Source: JBBREP01 sp963716525
GTDB lineage: Bacteria; Actinomycetota; Acidimicrobiia; IMCC26256; PALSA-610
Reading direction: 5' to 3'
Assembly (NCBI GenBank): GCA_963716525.1
Contig: OY970315.1
Location: forward strand, 620,001 to 684,000
DNA: 64,000 bases
Position 1 is the stretch's first letter; the number at the start of each line of letters is the position of its first letter. The translations under genes and the position numbers were made by a program. This document shows positions 43,853 through 53,006 of this stretch, in pieces. The notes below the pieces were generated by a model that was given only the letters and a program-made list of their open reading frames with translations, searched no databases and was not told the DNA's origin.

Positions 43853-44630
43853 GACGCAGGCAGTCTCGCATGCTGTAGCCGTAGCCGAGCGCACGGACGC
43901 GAGCTTCATAGCGCCGTACGGCAGGCAGGATCTTCAGGCGTGCCGGAAGGACGCGTGAGTGCGAGAAGCGGCGGAAGTAGCGGTCGTTCGTGCCGCTGCG
44001 AATCGGCGTCGCCGGCTGGTGCGGTGGGAGACCGAGCAGCGCGTCGATCCTGGCGAGCGTGCCCTCCGCGCCGGCGACGAGATCCTCGTAGCGCACGAAC
44101 GCGAGCCGCTCGATCGCGGGCCGGTCCCGCTCGAACGTCTCGTGGGCATGCAGCCAGTGTTCGATGAGCGGGCCCGTTTCGGACTTGGCCCAGAACTGCG
44201 TTGCGTGCGCGACCGCGATCGGGTGGCGCACGATGACCACGAAACTCGCCGTGGGGAACAGCGTCTGGAGGAAACGCGTGCGGAGCAGGTTCGGTGGCGA
44301 CTTCTCCACGAGCACCGGCTTCGAGAGATCCCAGAGCGGGCTCCATGCCGAGAGCAGGCGCGCCGCCGCGTCGGCGCGATCGTGCACGTCGTGCTCGGTG
44401 AGGTGCGCGCCGGGCACGTGCGCGAACGCGCCGGGCCCACCGAGCCGGTAGGCCGGGGCGAGCACGTCCTGGAGGTGCTGGCCTTCGTCCTCGAAGCGAC
44501 CGGTGTCACGAAAGCCGCTCACCTGGGGGTGCTCGGCGATGAGCCGGGCGAGCAACGTCGTACCGCTGCGGTGCAGCCCGCCCACGAACACGAGCTGCTG
44601 GCGCGACGGGTCGGCGAGCTCCGCGGCCAT
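43845..44630 (-). CDS. Sulfotransferase
   Basis: A 261-residue PAPS-dependent sulfotransferase. The 5'-PSB loop is VFVGGLHRSGTTLLARLIAE, then VLVEKSPPNLLRTRFLQTLF, and the 3'-PB loop is ASFVVIVRHPIAVAHATQFW, followed by FVRYEDLVAGAEGTLARIDA, all characteristic of the Sulfotransfer_3 family. It moves sulfate to a hydroxyl or amino group of a carbohydrate or lipid acceptor. ATG 44630. It is first in a minus-strand block with the second sulfotransferase, the SGNH-like protein and GT2, implying a sulfated glycan product. Confidence 0.85.
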   Translation of the reverse strand: MAAELADPSRQQLVFVGGLHRSGTTLLARLIAEHPQVSGFRDTGRFEDEGQHLQDVLAPAYRLGGPGAFAHVPGAHLTEHDVHDRADAAARLLSAWSPLWDLSKPVLVEKSPPNLLRTRFLQTLFPTASFVVIVRHPIAVAHATQFWAKSETGPLIEHWLHAHETFERDRPAIERLAFVRYEDLVAGAEGTLARIDALLGLPPHQPATPIRSGTNDRYFRRFSHSRVLPARLKILPAVRRYEARVRALGYGYSMRDCLRHG

Positions 44631-44687
44631 GGACGCGCAACATACCGGCACGGGCGCGCCCGGCGCCGGAGCGCGAGACTCCGCGCC

Positions 44688-45200
44688 ATGGGCCTCGCGC
44701 CGCGACGGGTCGACCGGCCGCACATGCCGTCCTACAACGTGTCCCCACCCGATGAGGGCCGCGGGCTGTTCGACTGGACGTGGGCGGCGCAGCGCCTCAG
44801 CGCATCGCACGACTACTGGCTCGCAACCACCTGGCCTGACGGCCGCCCGCACGTGATGCCGGTGTGGGGTGCGTGGCTCGACGGCGCGGTGTGGTGCAGC
44901 ACGAGCCTGCGTTCGCGCAAGTACGCAAACCTCGCACGCGACCCGCGCTGCACGGTCACCACCGACAACGCCTACGAGCCGGTGATCATCGACGGCACCG
45001 CCGAGGTGCGGCGCGACACGAAGTCACGTCAACGCTTCCTCGAGGCGACGAACACGAAGTACACCACGAGCTACACGCTCGACTTCTTCGACCCCGACGT
45101 GAACGCGGTGATCGCGATCACGCCGCACGTCGCGATCGGCCTCGACGAAGCCGACTTCACCGGCACGCCCACTCGTTGGACGTTCCGGCCCGAGGACTAG
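44688..45200 (+). CDS. PPOX/F420-type flavin-fold oxidoreductase
   Basis: A 170-residue split-barrel protein: LSASHDYWLATTWPDGRPHV, MPVWGAWLDGAVWCSTSLRS, RKYANLARDPRCTVTTDNAY. This matches the pyridoxamine 5'-phosphate oxidase-like superfamily, in which actinobacterial members bind F420 or FMN or heme. The substrate is unknown. ATG 44688; ATG 44724 (PSYNVSPPDEG) is an alternative start. It is divergent from the sulfotransferase with 57 bases between. Its TAG shares the palindrome CTAG with the stop of the convergent Rieske gene. Confidence 0.85.
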   Translation: MGLAPRRVDRPHMPSYNVSPPDEGRGLFDWTWAAQRLSASHDYWLATTWPDGRPHVMPVWGAWLDGAVWCSTSLRSRKYANLARDPRCTVTTDNAYEPVIIDGTAEVRRDTKSRQRFLEATNTKYTTSYTLDFFDPDVNAVIAITPHVAIGLDEADFTGTPTRWTFRPED

Positions 45201-46372
45201 CCGACGAGGTCGCCGGCGAGGTAGGCGCGGGCGACGAGCTGGAGGAACTTCTGCACCGCGTCCTCGCGCAGGCTGAACGGACCCGGCCGGTAGCCGCGCG
45301 ATCGCACGCCGCGCTGCACGCCTTCACACGCCTCCCAGTCCTGGCGGTTGACCACGTCCCAGAAGTCGACCGCGTACGCGGGATCGAAGTCGTCGCGGGC
45401 GACTGCGTCAGGGTCGAACAGCCACGTGCACTCGACCCACGTCTCGCCAGCCGCGAGCGGCTCGATGCGGTGCGTCATCACGTAGTCGGGGTGCGCGCTC
45501 ACGAGGAGGTTCGGGAACAGCCCGATGTACAGCACCGTGCGCCGCTGCTCCTCGTCGAGCCCCGGCAGCATCACCCCGCTGCTCGCGCCGTCCATCGACA
45601 TCGTGACCGCATGGTCGGCGAGCCGCATCGGGCCACCCACCCACATGCCGGGCAGTGAGAGGTTCTCTCCTGAGTCGGGCGGGCTCACGACGCAAAGCTC
45701 CGGATGGATCGCCGAGCAGTGGTAGCACTCGTCGTAGTTCTCGACGGGCAACTTCCAGTTGGCGCGCAACACGTACTCGTGTGATGCGGCGGCCACGAGC
45801 CGCTCTGGCTGCCACGGCGCGAGCAGCTCGTCGAACGCGCCGAGGTGCGCCGACAGCGGTGGCGCGTCACCGCTGCAGTTCACCATCGCGAAGCCGCGCC
45901 ATTCCTCCACACGAAGCGGCACGAGTCCGTGCTCGCCGGCGTCGAACGACGAAGGCGCGTCGAACCGGGGTGTGGCCGTGAGCCGGCCGTCGAGCGCGTA
46001 GGTCCACGCGTGGTACGGACAGTGGATCGCGTTGCGCGTGACCGCGGGCCCGCCACAACGCATCAGCTCGTGGCCGCGGTGGCGGCACACGTTGTAGAAC
46101 GCGCGCAGCAGTCCGTCGGTGCCGCGCACGAGCACGGCCTGGTCGTCGCCCACCCGAACGGCGCGGCGCGCGCCCGGCGCAACAAGGTCGGTCGAGCGTC
46201 CCGCACACACCCAGCCGCGCTCGAAGAGGTTTGTCCGCTCCCATGCGAGCACCTCGTCGCTCGTGTACGCCTCGGCCGGGAGCATGCGGCCGCTCCCGGC
46301 CGGGTCGAGCACTGCCAGCAGCGCGTCGCGATCGATCGGCGCCGGCGCGCCCTGCCGCCGTGGCGTGGTCAC
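45197..46372 (-). CDS. Rieske non-heme iron oxygenase, alpha subunit
   Basis: A 391-residue ring-hydroxylating or demethylating oxygenase. The Rieske cluster is CRHRGHELMRC with CPYHAWTYALDG (C-x-H ... C-x2-H, residues about 96-120). The mononuclear iron site is YDECYHCSAIHPEL (Asp/Glu bridge and two His), with a further Asp in VNRQDWEACEGVQ. Similarity in layout is to choline monooxygenase/stachydrine or phenylpropionate-type enzymes. The reductase partner is not nearby. ATG 46372. Ten bases downstream on the same strand of speDE, so possibly co-transcribed. Confidence 0.9.
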   Translation of the reverse strand: MTTPRRQGAPAPIDRDALLAVLDPAGSGRMLPAEAYTSDEVLAWERTNLFERGWVCAGRSTDLVAPGARRAVRVGDDQAVLVRGTDGLLRAFYNVCRHRGHELMRCGGPAVTRNAIHCPYHAWTYALDGRLTATPRFDAPSSFDAGEHGLVPLRVEEWRGFAMVNCSGDAPPLSAHLGAFDELLAPWQPERLVAAASHEYVLRANWKLPVENYDECYHCSAIHPELCVVSPPDSGENLSLPGMWVGGPMRLADHAVTMSMDGASSGVMLPGLDEEQRRTVLYIGLFPNLLVSAHPDYVMTHRIEPLAAGETWVECTWLFDPDAVARDDFDPAYAVDFWDVVNRQDWEACEGVQRGVRSRGYRPGPFSLREDAVQKFLQLVARAYLAGDLVG

Positions 46373-46381
46373 CGCAGCAGA

Positions 46382-47569
46382 CTAAGCGCCGATCAGCTTC
46401 CGCCGGACCGGCTCGGGCACGAAGAACCACTCGTGTGCCGTGGGGTCGTACAGGCGGGTGGGCACCTCCGGACGGCGCCGCACGACGCGCGGGTCGAGCG
46501 AGTGCGAGGCGATGACGAACGTCCAGAACGCACCCGGATAGGTGGCGATCGCGGTCCAGAGCACGTCGGTGTGCTCGAAGCGCGCCGCGAGGGTGCGGTA
46601 GCACCCGGAGACCACCTCGGGATGGAAGTGGATCGACTCGGTCTGCGCCACGAGCAACCCGTCGGGTGCCAGCACCCGTGCACAAAGCGCGTAGAACTCG
46701 TCCTCGAACAGCCGCGCCGCCAGGCCGATCGGGTCGGTGAGGTCGATCAGGACCGCGTCCATCGGGCCGTCGAGCATCGGGATCGTCTCGAAGGCGTCGC
46801 CGAGATGCACCTCCACACGCGGGTCGGCGAGCACGCGCCGCGCCGTGTCGTAGTGAGTCGCGGCGACCTCGACGATCTCGCCGTCGAGCTCGTGCACGTG
46901 CACCGCCTCGATGCCGGGGTGGCGCAGCACCTCCGCGGCCAGCATCATGTCGCCGCCCCCGACGATCGCCACGCGTTTCGGTGCCGGATGGGCGAACAGC
47001 GCAGGGTGCGCCAGCATCTCGTGGTACACGAACGTGTCGAGGTCGGTCATCTGCACGATGCCGTCGAGCGCGAGCACCCGACCGGCACACGGCGAGGTGA
47101 ACAGCGCGATCTCCTGATACTTGCTGCGCCGCAGCTCGAGTTTCCGCTCGATGTCGTACGAGGTGTGCGACGCGCTCCCGGGTTCGCGCTCCTCGAAGCG
47201 GTCGATCTCGAACTCGTCGCGGCTGCCGCGTACGAAGGCGCGGCGCTCGACCTGTTCGGGCACGAACACGTCGCGCAGCACCGCGAGCATCGCGTCAACG
47301 TCGGCCGAGTCGGAGCAGGTGAAGAGGTCGACGGCGAGGTAGCCGTGCTCGGGCCAGGTGTGGATCGAGAGATGGCTCTCGGCGAGGATGGCGACCGCGG
47401 AGATCCCGATGGGCTCGAACTCGTGGACCACGAGCTCCTTGAGCGTCAGCCGGCCCGCCGCGACGGCGTCCGGCACCACACGTTCCATCAACGGCACGGA
47501 ATCGAGGTGGCTCGCGCCCCAGAACTCACACACGGTGAGCAGTCCGAGCGCGCGGTTACCCGACGTCAT
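46382..47569 (-). CDS. Fused S-adenosylmethionine decarboxylase / spermidine synthase
   Basis: A 395-residue two-domain protein. Residues 1-125 are prokaryotic SpeD: LLTVCEFWGASHLDSVPLME and the self-cleavage site AESHLSIHTWPEHGY (Ser becomes pyruvoyl), then LAVDLFTCSD. Residues 135-395 are SpeE: YQEIALFTSPCAGRVLALDG, MTDLDTFVYHEMLAHPALFA, VAIVGGGDMMLAAEVLRH and LIDLTDP. The usual GGGDGG is GGGDMM here. The decarboxylated SAM would pass directly to aminopropyl transfer. The polyamine acceptor is uncertain. ATG 47569. No ornithine or arginine decarboxylase gene is present in the window. Confidence 0.88.
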   Translation of the reverse strand: MTSGNRALGLLTVCEFWGASHLDSVPLMERVVPDAVAAGRLTLKELVVHEFEPIGISAVAILAESHLSIHTWPEHGYLAVDLFTCSDSADVDAMLAVLRDVFVPEQVERRAFVRGSRDEFEIDRFEEREPGSASHTSYDIERKLELRRSKYQEIALFTSPCAGRVLALDGIVQMTDLDTFVYHEMLAHPALFAHPAPKRVAIVGGGDMMLAAEVLRHPGIEAVHVHELDGEIVEVAATHYDTARRVLADPRVEVHLGDAFETIPMLDGPMDAVLIDLTDPIGLAARLFEDEFYALCARVLAPDGLLVAQTESIHFHPEVVSGCYRTLAARFEHTDVLWTAIATYPGAFWTFVIASHSLDPRVVRRRPEVPTRLYDPTAHEWFFVPEPVRRKLIGA

Positions 47570-47651
47570 CGAGCAATGACCTTCCGATTCCGGCCGCGTG
47601 GCCGCAAGGTGACGAGAGCGCCGAACTTTACTGCGACGGTCTCGACTCGCT

Positions 47652-48132
47652 TCACGCGAAGCGTGACAGCTCCACGGGCTGTCGCCCCGCGGCCGACAGG
47701 TATCCGGCCTCCACGATCGCGTGGGCCTGGTAAGCGTCGGCAAAGCCGGGGGACGGCGGGTTGCCATCACGTAACGAACGAGCAAACGCCCGGTGCGCGA
47801 AGTACTGGTACACGAACACCTCCCGATCCGGATCGCAGCCGTCGCGTGCGAAGGTGTCGCGCCGCAGCCGGTCGACGTCGAACCGTTCCGCGGGCATGTC
47901 GGGCCGCTGCACGAGCAGCGAGTCTTCGGGCGCACCCACGACGAAGTCGGTGGTGAGCTCGACCGAGCCGCGCTCGAAGAACACCTCGAGCCGGCGCTCC
48001 TCTCGGCCGACCACGCCGTTGAAGACGGTGACGAGGTTGCCGACGACACCGTCGTGGTGCTCGATCGTGAGCGCGGCGACATCCTCGACCGAGTAGCCGA
48101 ACACGTTGCGCTTCACCCCATCAGACGCGCGC
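47652..48132 (-). CDS. Gfo/Idh/MocA oxidoreductase, C-terminal part (frameshifted, 2 of 2)
   Basis: Continuation of the dehydrogenase in another frame: SDGVKRNVFGYSVEDVAALT, HHDGVVGNLVTVFNGVVG, RRLEVFFERGSVELTTDF, then AFARSLRDGNPPSPGFADAY, the standard end of Gfo/Idh C-terminal domains, where the last segment organises the catalytic dimer face. The join is at the CGCGCGC run 48126-48132; one more CG unit reads PAARASDGVKRN. The complete protein would be about 370 residues. Confidence 0.8.
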
Positions 48133-48762
48133 CGCCGGTCCGAAGAGCCAGGCGAGCACGTCGCAGGAATGGATCGAGTGCTCGAGCAGGGCCCCACCGC
48201 CCGCCTCGGCCACGTCGGAACGCCAGTTCGAGTGCCCGGGCACGACGTCGCCGGTGGGCCAGAACTGGTCGTCGCGCAGCGTGTACGCCATCGGCGCACC
48301 GAGCTCACCCGACCGCACGAGCCCGCGCACGAAACGGATGATCGGATGGAACCGCGACTGGAAGCCGACCTGCGCGGGGATACCGGCCGCGGCCACCGCG
48401 TCGCGGAGCTCGCGGACCACGGCGAAGCTCGGCGCCAGCGGTTTCTCGGTGAACAAGGGCTTACCCGCCGCGCACGCGGCCAGCACGTACTCGCGGTGCA
48501 AGCGCGTCGGCGTGATGAGCACCACGGCGTCGACGTCGGGATTCTCGATCACAGCGTGCCCGTCGGCGCCGCGGTGCTCCACGTCGCCGGCGATGGACAC
48601 GAAGCGCTCGACGCCAGCCGGATCGGGGTCGGCGGCGGCCACGCAGCGCACGAGGCCGTCGTCGGCATTGAACCGGATGGCGACCGCGTGCGCCTGCGCG
48701 ATCGTGCCGCAGCCGATCACGCCGAGGCGCAGGGGATGGCTTGCGCGCCCAACCTTCTCCAC
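48121..48762 (-). CDS. Gfo/Idh/MocA oxidoreductase, N-terminal part (frameshifted, 1 of 2)
   Basis: NAD(P)-binding Rossmann half: LRLGVIGCGTIAQAHAVAIR, CVAAADPDPAGVERF, DVDAVVLITPTRLHREYVLA, and the EKP motif in AGKPLFTEKPLAPSF. Catalytic-side residues follow in GALLEHSIHSCDVLAWLFG (H-x2-H-x2-D), where this frame stops at 48121. It oxidises a sugar or cyclitol hydroxyl with NAD(P). GTG 48762 is the start. Divergent from the aldolase gene by 82 bases; the pair suggests a sugar-acid or polyol route, with substrate unknown. Confidence 0.83.
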   Translation of the reverse strand: MEKVGRASHPLRLGVIGCGTIAQAHAVAIRFNADDGLVRCVAAADPDPAGVERFVSIAGDVEHRGADGHAVIENPDVDAVVLITPTRLHREYVLAACAAGKPLFTEKPLAPSFAVVRELRDAVAAAGIPAQVGFQSRFHPIIRFVRGLVRSGELGAPMAYTLRDDQFWPTGDVVPGHSNWRSDVAEAGGGALLEHSIHSCDVLAWLFGPAARV

Positions 48763-48844
48763 GGGAACCGCAGGATAGGTACTCGAGCCCGTTCGCGCCG
48801 GAGAGCTGTGCGTGCGGGCGAGGCGAAGCCGTATCGTGCGTTTC

Positions 48845-49597
48845 GTGAACCCCGACGAAGTGGGCGTGTGGCCGCGTGCCATGCCCGGCATCGGACGCAC
48901 GCTCACGCTCGAGCAGCAGCTCGCCTGCGCGCTGCGGGTCCTCGCCGCCGAAGGGTGGCAGGAGAACCTCTCGGGGCACATCACCGTCGCCGGCCCCCTC
49001 GGTTCGCTGCTCGTGAACCCGTGGGGTCTGTGGTGGGAGGAGGTACGCGCGAGCGACATCATGCGCATCGACGCCGGCGGCCGGATCGTCGCCGGCCGGT
49101 GGGACGTGACCCCCGCCGTGCACCTGCACACCGAGTTGCATCGGGTGCGACCGGACGCGCGGGTGATCGTGCACAACCATCCTCACCACGCCACCCTGCT
49201 CGCATGCGCGGGGATCGAGCCGGTGGTGTCGCACCAGAATGCCGCGCTCCTCGACGGCGAGCTCGCGCAGGTCGACGAATACGACGGCACGGTCGAGTCG
49301 AGCGAGGCGGGCGCGTGGCTCGCAGCGCGCGCGGGCGACGCGTCGGCCGTGCTGCTCGCGAACCACGGCGCGATCGTCACGGGAGCGGACTTTCCCATCG
49401 CCTGCTACCGCGCCGTCGTGCTCGAACGGGCGTGCCGGGCCACCGTCGAGGCGCTGCAAGCAGGCATCAAGCTGCGCGAGCTGCCGCTCGCCGGCCGCGC
49501 CGCGCTGAAGGCCGAGCTCGAGCGGAACGCGCCCGCGGCCTACTGGAACGGCGCGGTCCGCCGGTTGCTCGCTCGCGAACCCGAGGTGCTGGCGTGA
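48845..49597 (+). CDS. Class II aldolase/adducin-family protein
   Basis: A 250-residue zinc aldolase-fold protein: LEQQLACALRVLAAEGWQEN, LSGHITVAGPLGSLLVNPWG, the metal His pair in VIVHNHPHHATLLACAG, HQNAALLDGELAQVDEYDG, and the third His in LLANHGAIVTG. Members cleave or epimerise sugar phosphates or decarboxylate hydroxy acids. GTG 48845 or GTG 48812 may be used. Its stop overlaps the amidohydrolase GTG (49594-49597), starting a three-gene coupled operon. Confidence 0.85.
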   Translation: MNPDEVGVWPRAMPGIGRTLTLEQQLACALRVLAAEGWQENLSGHITVAGPLGSLLVNPWGLWWEEVRASDIMRIDAGGRIVAGRWDVTPAVHLHTELHRVRPDARVIVHNHPHHATLLACAGIEPVVSHQNAALLDGELAQVDEYDGTVESSEAGAWLAARAGDASAVLLANHGAIVTGADFPIACYRAVVLERACRATVEALQAGIKLRELPLAGRAALKAELERNAPAAYWNGAVRRLLAREPEVLA

Positions 49598-50829
49598 ACC
49601 TCTCGCTCGACGATCTCGCGGCGTCGGAGGCGTTCGGCGGCAGCAAGGGTCGCCGGGCCGCGGTCACGTTCCTGCCCGAACCCGAGCCGCGCGAGCGCAT
49701 CCGGCCCATCTGGTCGGTCGATGATCATGTCGTCGAACCGCCCAACGCGTTCGCGGGCCGGTTCCCGGCTCGCTTCGCCGGCGACGCGCCACACGTGGTC
49801 ACCACCGACGACGGCGGTGAGGCGTGGCTCTGGAACGGTGAGCTGCTGCCCAACGTCGGCTTCAACGCGGTCGCGGGCCGGCCGTCGTCGGAGTACGGCT
49901 TCGAGCCGACCCGCTTCGACGAGATGCGGCGCGGCGCGTGGGACGTCGACGCTCGCGTCGCCGACATGGACGTCAACGGCGTCGACCGTTCGCTCTGCTT
50001 CCCGTCCTTCCTCCCCGGGTTCGTCGGGCAGCGGCTCACGATGTGGCCGCGCGACACCGATCTGGGGTTCGCCGCGATGCGCGCGTACAACGACTGGCAC
50101 CTCGATGCCTGGTGCGGTGCCCATCCCGACCGCTTCATCCCGAGCCAGATCACGTGGCTCCCCGATGCGCACCTCGCCGCCGAGGAGGTGCGGCGCAACG
50201 CGGCTCGCGGGTTTCGCGCGGTCACGTTCAGCGAGGCGCCCGAGAAGCTCGGGCTGCCGTCACTGCACACCGGCGACTGGGACCCGTTCTTCGCGGCGTG
50301 CGAGGAGACCGAGACCGTGGTGTGCCTGCACGTGGGATCGTCGGGAAGCTCGCCGATGACCGCCCCCGACGCGCCACCAGAAACGGTGGCGGTGTTGTTC
50401 TTCGCGTACGGCATGTACGCCGCGGTCGACTGGCTGTACTCCAAGGTTCCCGTGCGCTTCCCGCGCCTCAAGATCTGCCTCTCAGAGGGCGGCATCGGTT
50501 GGGTGGCCGGGTTGCTCGACCGCCTCGACCATTGCTTCAAGTACCAGCTCGGTTACCTGCCCACCTGGCGCGACGTCGACCTCACACCCGCCGAGGTGCT
50601 GCGCCGCAACTTCTGGTTCTGCGCCATCGACGACGCATCGGGGTTCCTCACCCGCGACGTGATCGGCGTCGACCACATCCTCGTCGAGAGCGACTACCCG
50701 CACGCCGATTCCACCTGGCCCGACACGCAGCCGCGGCTCGCGGAACAGCTCGCCTCGGCCGGAGTGGACGACGAGGAGGCCGACCGCATCTGCTCCAAGA
50801 ACGCGATGCGCCTGTTCCGGCTCTCGTGA
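49594..50829 (+). CDS. Amidohydrolase_2 family metal-dependent hydrolase/decarboxylase
   Basis: A 411-residue TIM-barrel enzyme of the ACMSD-like group: IWSVDDHVVEPPNAFAGRFP at the metal site (DxH), DARVADMDVNGVDRSLCFPS, WLPDAHLAAEEVRRNAARGF, VCLHVGSSGSSP (metal His), KICLSEGGIGWVAGLLDRLD, and HILVESDYPHADSTWPD (catalytic Asp). Known members decarboxylate aromatic or dicarboxylic acids or hydrolyse lactones. GTG 49594 overlaps the aldolase stop, and its own TGA overlaps the acyl-CoA ligase GTG, so all three should act in one pathway. Confidence 0.85.
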   Translation: MNLSLDDLAASEAFGGSKGRRAAVTFLPEPEPRERIRPIWSVDDHVVEPPNAFAGRFPARFAGDAPHVVTTDDGGEAWLWNGELLPNVGFNAVAGRPSSEYGFEPTRFDEMRRGAWDVDARVADMDVNGVDRSLCFPSFLPGFVGQRLTMWPRDTDLGFAAMRAYNDWHLDAWCGAHPDRFIPSQITWLPDAHLAAEEVRRNAARGFRAVTFSEAPEKLGLPSLHTGDWDPFFAACEETETVVCLHVGSSGSSPMTAPDAPPETVAVLFFAYGMYAAVDWLYSKVPVRFPRLKICLSEGGIGWVAGLLDRLDHCFKYQLGYLPTWRDVDLTPAEVLRRNFWFCAIDDASGFLTRDVIGVDHILVESDYPHADSTWPDTQPRLAEQLASAGVDDEEADRICSKNAMRLFRLS

Positions 50830-52309
50830 CCGCAACGACGCTCTCGGAGCTCGTCGCCGCGCACGCACGCAGCCGGCCCGCCGCGATCGCGTTCGTCGAC
50901 GCGTCGACCGGTGACCAGCTCACGTGGCACGACTACAACGTCCGCGCCGACGTCGCAGCCGCGGTACTGGCGGCCCGCCACCCGCAAGGTGCTCGCGTCG
51001 CGATTCACATGCCGGACGGCCCGGACGTGCACGTGGCGATGCTGGCATGCGAGCGCGCCGGCGTGATCGGCGTGGGCATCGGACCGCGCGCCGGGGCGAG
51101 CGAGGTCGAACACCTCGTGCAGCGCACCGGCGCGGTCGCGTTGATCCGCACGCTCGCCGAGCTCGCCGAGCTCGAGGACGCCGGCGACGCAGCCGGCGAA
51201 CCACTTGCGGTGCCGGCACCCGACCGGGCGATCGCGTGCGACGAGCCCTGGTTCCTCAACTCGACGTCGGGCACCACCGGGCTGCCGAAGTGCGTGCTGC
51301 ACAACCAAGCGCGCTGGTTCGCGTTCCACGATCTCGCGGTTGATGCCGGCAACCTGAGCGAACACGACGTGTGTATGAGCCTGCTCCCCGCACCGTTCGG
51401 CTTCGGGTTGTGGACCGGGCACTTCACGCCGACGATCCTCGGGGCACCGTGCGTGCTGCTCTCCCGCTTCGACGCGGCCGACGCCATCCGGGCGATCGAG
51501 CGCCACCGCGTCACGGTGCTCGCCGCAGTGTCGACACAGTTCGTGATGATGCTGGGTTCTCCGGCGTTCGCCGACCACGATCTCACGTCGCTCCGGGTGA
51601 TGTTCACCGGCGGCGAGATGGTGCCACCCGAGCACGCGGCACGCTGGGAACGGGAGACGGGGTCGTTCGTGCTGCAGTTCTACGGCAGCAACGAGACCGG
51701 CGCGCTGAGCGCCACGACGGTGCGCGATTCCGAGCGCGTGCGCCGCACCACGGCCGGGCACGTGTTGGAGTCGATGCACGTGCGCCTGCTGGATCCCGAC
51801 ACCGGTGCCGACGTCACGGGCGGCGGCGGGCCCGGTGTCGCGGCATGCAAGGGTCCGGTCAACTGTCTCGGCTACTACGACGACCCCGAAGGCAACGCCG
51901 ACCTCTACACCGCCGATGGATGGATGCGCACGGGCGACCTCTGCACGATTGACGCCGATCGCGTGCTGCGTGTGGTGGGCCGCACGAGCGACTTCGTGAT
52001 CCGTGGCGGCAAGAACCTCTCTGCCGCGGTGATCGAGCAGGAGTGCGCCACGATGCCGGGCGTGCTGCTCGCGGCCGCGGTCGCGAAGCCCGACGCCGTG
52101 TTCGGCGAGCGGGTGTGCGTGTTCTGCGCGGTCGCACCCGGCGTTGCGTTCACGCTCGACTCGCTGCGCGCGCATCTCGAGGCGCGGGGGGTGGGCAAGG
52201 AGCTCTGGCCCGAGTTCCTGGTGCTGGTCGAGGGCGACCTGCCCCGCAGCAGCGGCGGCAAGGTCGCCAAGGCCGAGCTGCGGCGCGCGCCGCCGCACTC
52301 CACGCCTGA
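50826..52309 (+). CDS. Acyl-CoA synthetase (AMP-forming), frameshift near 3' end
   Basis: About 493 residues. It has adenylation motifs FLNSTSGTTGLPKCVLHNQA, YGSNETGALS, DGWMRTGDLCTIDADRVLRV, VVGRTSDFVIRGGKNLSAAV, and the catalytic Lys in LPRSSGGKVAKAELRR. It activates a carboxylic acid as acyl-AMP and then the CoA thioester. The frame misses its stop because the GCGCGCGC run 52283-52290 has one CG too many. With it removed the protein ends RRAAALHA with TGA at 52307-52309, and otherwise runs on for about 400 senseless codons. GTG 50826 is coupled to the amidohydrolase. Confidence 0.88.
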
Positions 52310-52328
52310 CGAACGACCGGGCCTCGGA

Positions 52329-53003
52329 TCAGAGGTCGAGCGTGGCGCCGCGCTCGACGCCGGCGCGCCGCAGCGCCTTGGCCTTCGTCCGCACGAGCAG
52401 GTGGCGGGGTGCGACGCAGATGCGCTCGGTCACCGCGGCGGTCGCACGCTCGAGCTCCGCGCCCGGCACGACCTGGTTCACGAGACGCACCGCGAACGCT
52501 TCGTGCGCATCAATTCTCCGCCCGGTGAGGCACAGCTCGCGCGCGACCGCGCCGCCGACGAGATCGTGCAGGGGCCCGTACACCACGTCGCCGAACGTGT
52601 ACTCGGGATGCGCGAACCACACCGTGTCGGCGGCGATCCGCAGATCGCACATCACCGCGAGATCCATCCCGCCCGCGATCGCAGGACCGTTGAGCATCGC
52701 GACCGTGGGCAGCGGGAACTCGAGCACCGTGCGGTGATAGCGGTCGCTCGACGCCCACAACGTGCGCGAGAAGGTTTCGTCGGCGGCGGCCTGCTCGAAC
52801 TCGCGCAGGTCGAATCCGGCACTGAAGACGTCGCCGCGGCCGGTGAGCACCACGCACGACACCGACTCGTCGACGGCGAGCCCGTCGAGCGCGTCGCTGA
52901 TGGCGTCGCGCAACCCGATCGAGAGTGCGTTCTTGCGCTCCGTCCGGTCGAGCACGAGCGTCGCCACCGCGTCGTGCCGTTCGACGGCCAAGCCCTCAGC
53001 CAC
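52329..53003 (-). CDS. Enoyl-CoA hydratase/isomerase
   Basis: A 224-residue crotonase-fold enzyme. The oxyanion hole segments are FSAGFDLREFEQAAADE and MLNGPAIAGGMDLAVMCDLR, followed by FAHPEYTFGD at the position of the second catalytic acid. GTG 53003 begins three bases after the end of the Fe-alcohol dehydrogenase. It hydrates or isomerises an enoyl-CoA, probably one made by the convergent acyl-CoA ligase. Slightly short, but the core is complete. Confidence 0.88.
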   Translation of the reverse strand: MAEGLAVERHDAVATLVLDRTERKNALSIGLRDAISDALDGLAVDESVSCVVLTGRGDVFSAGFDLREFEQAAADETFSRTLWASSDRYHRTVLEFPLPTVAMLNGPAIAGGMDLAVMCDLRIAADTVWFAHPEYTFGDVVYGPLHDLVGGAVARELCLTGRRIDAHEAFAVRLVNQVVPGAELERATAAVTERICVAPRHLLVRTKAKALRRAGVERGATLDL

Positions 53004-53006
53004 GGC

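Noticed and set aside
45845..47956. 700-codon frame antisense to the Rieske and SpeD-SpeE genes
   Set aside because: No domain; shadow of two genes with strong motifs.
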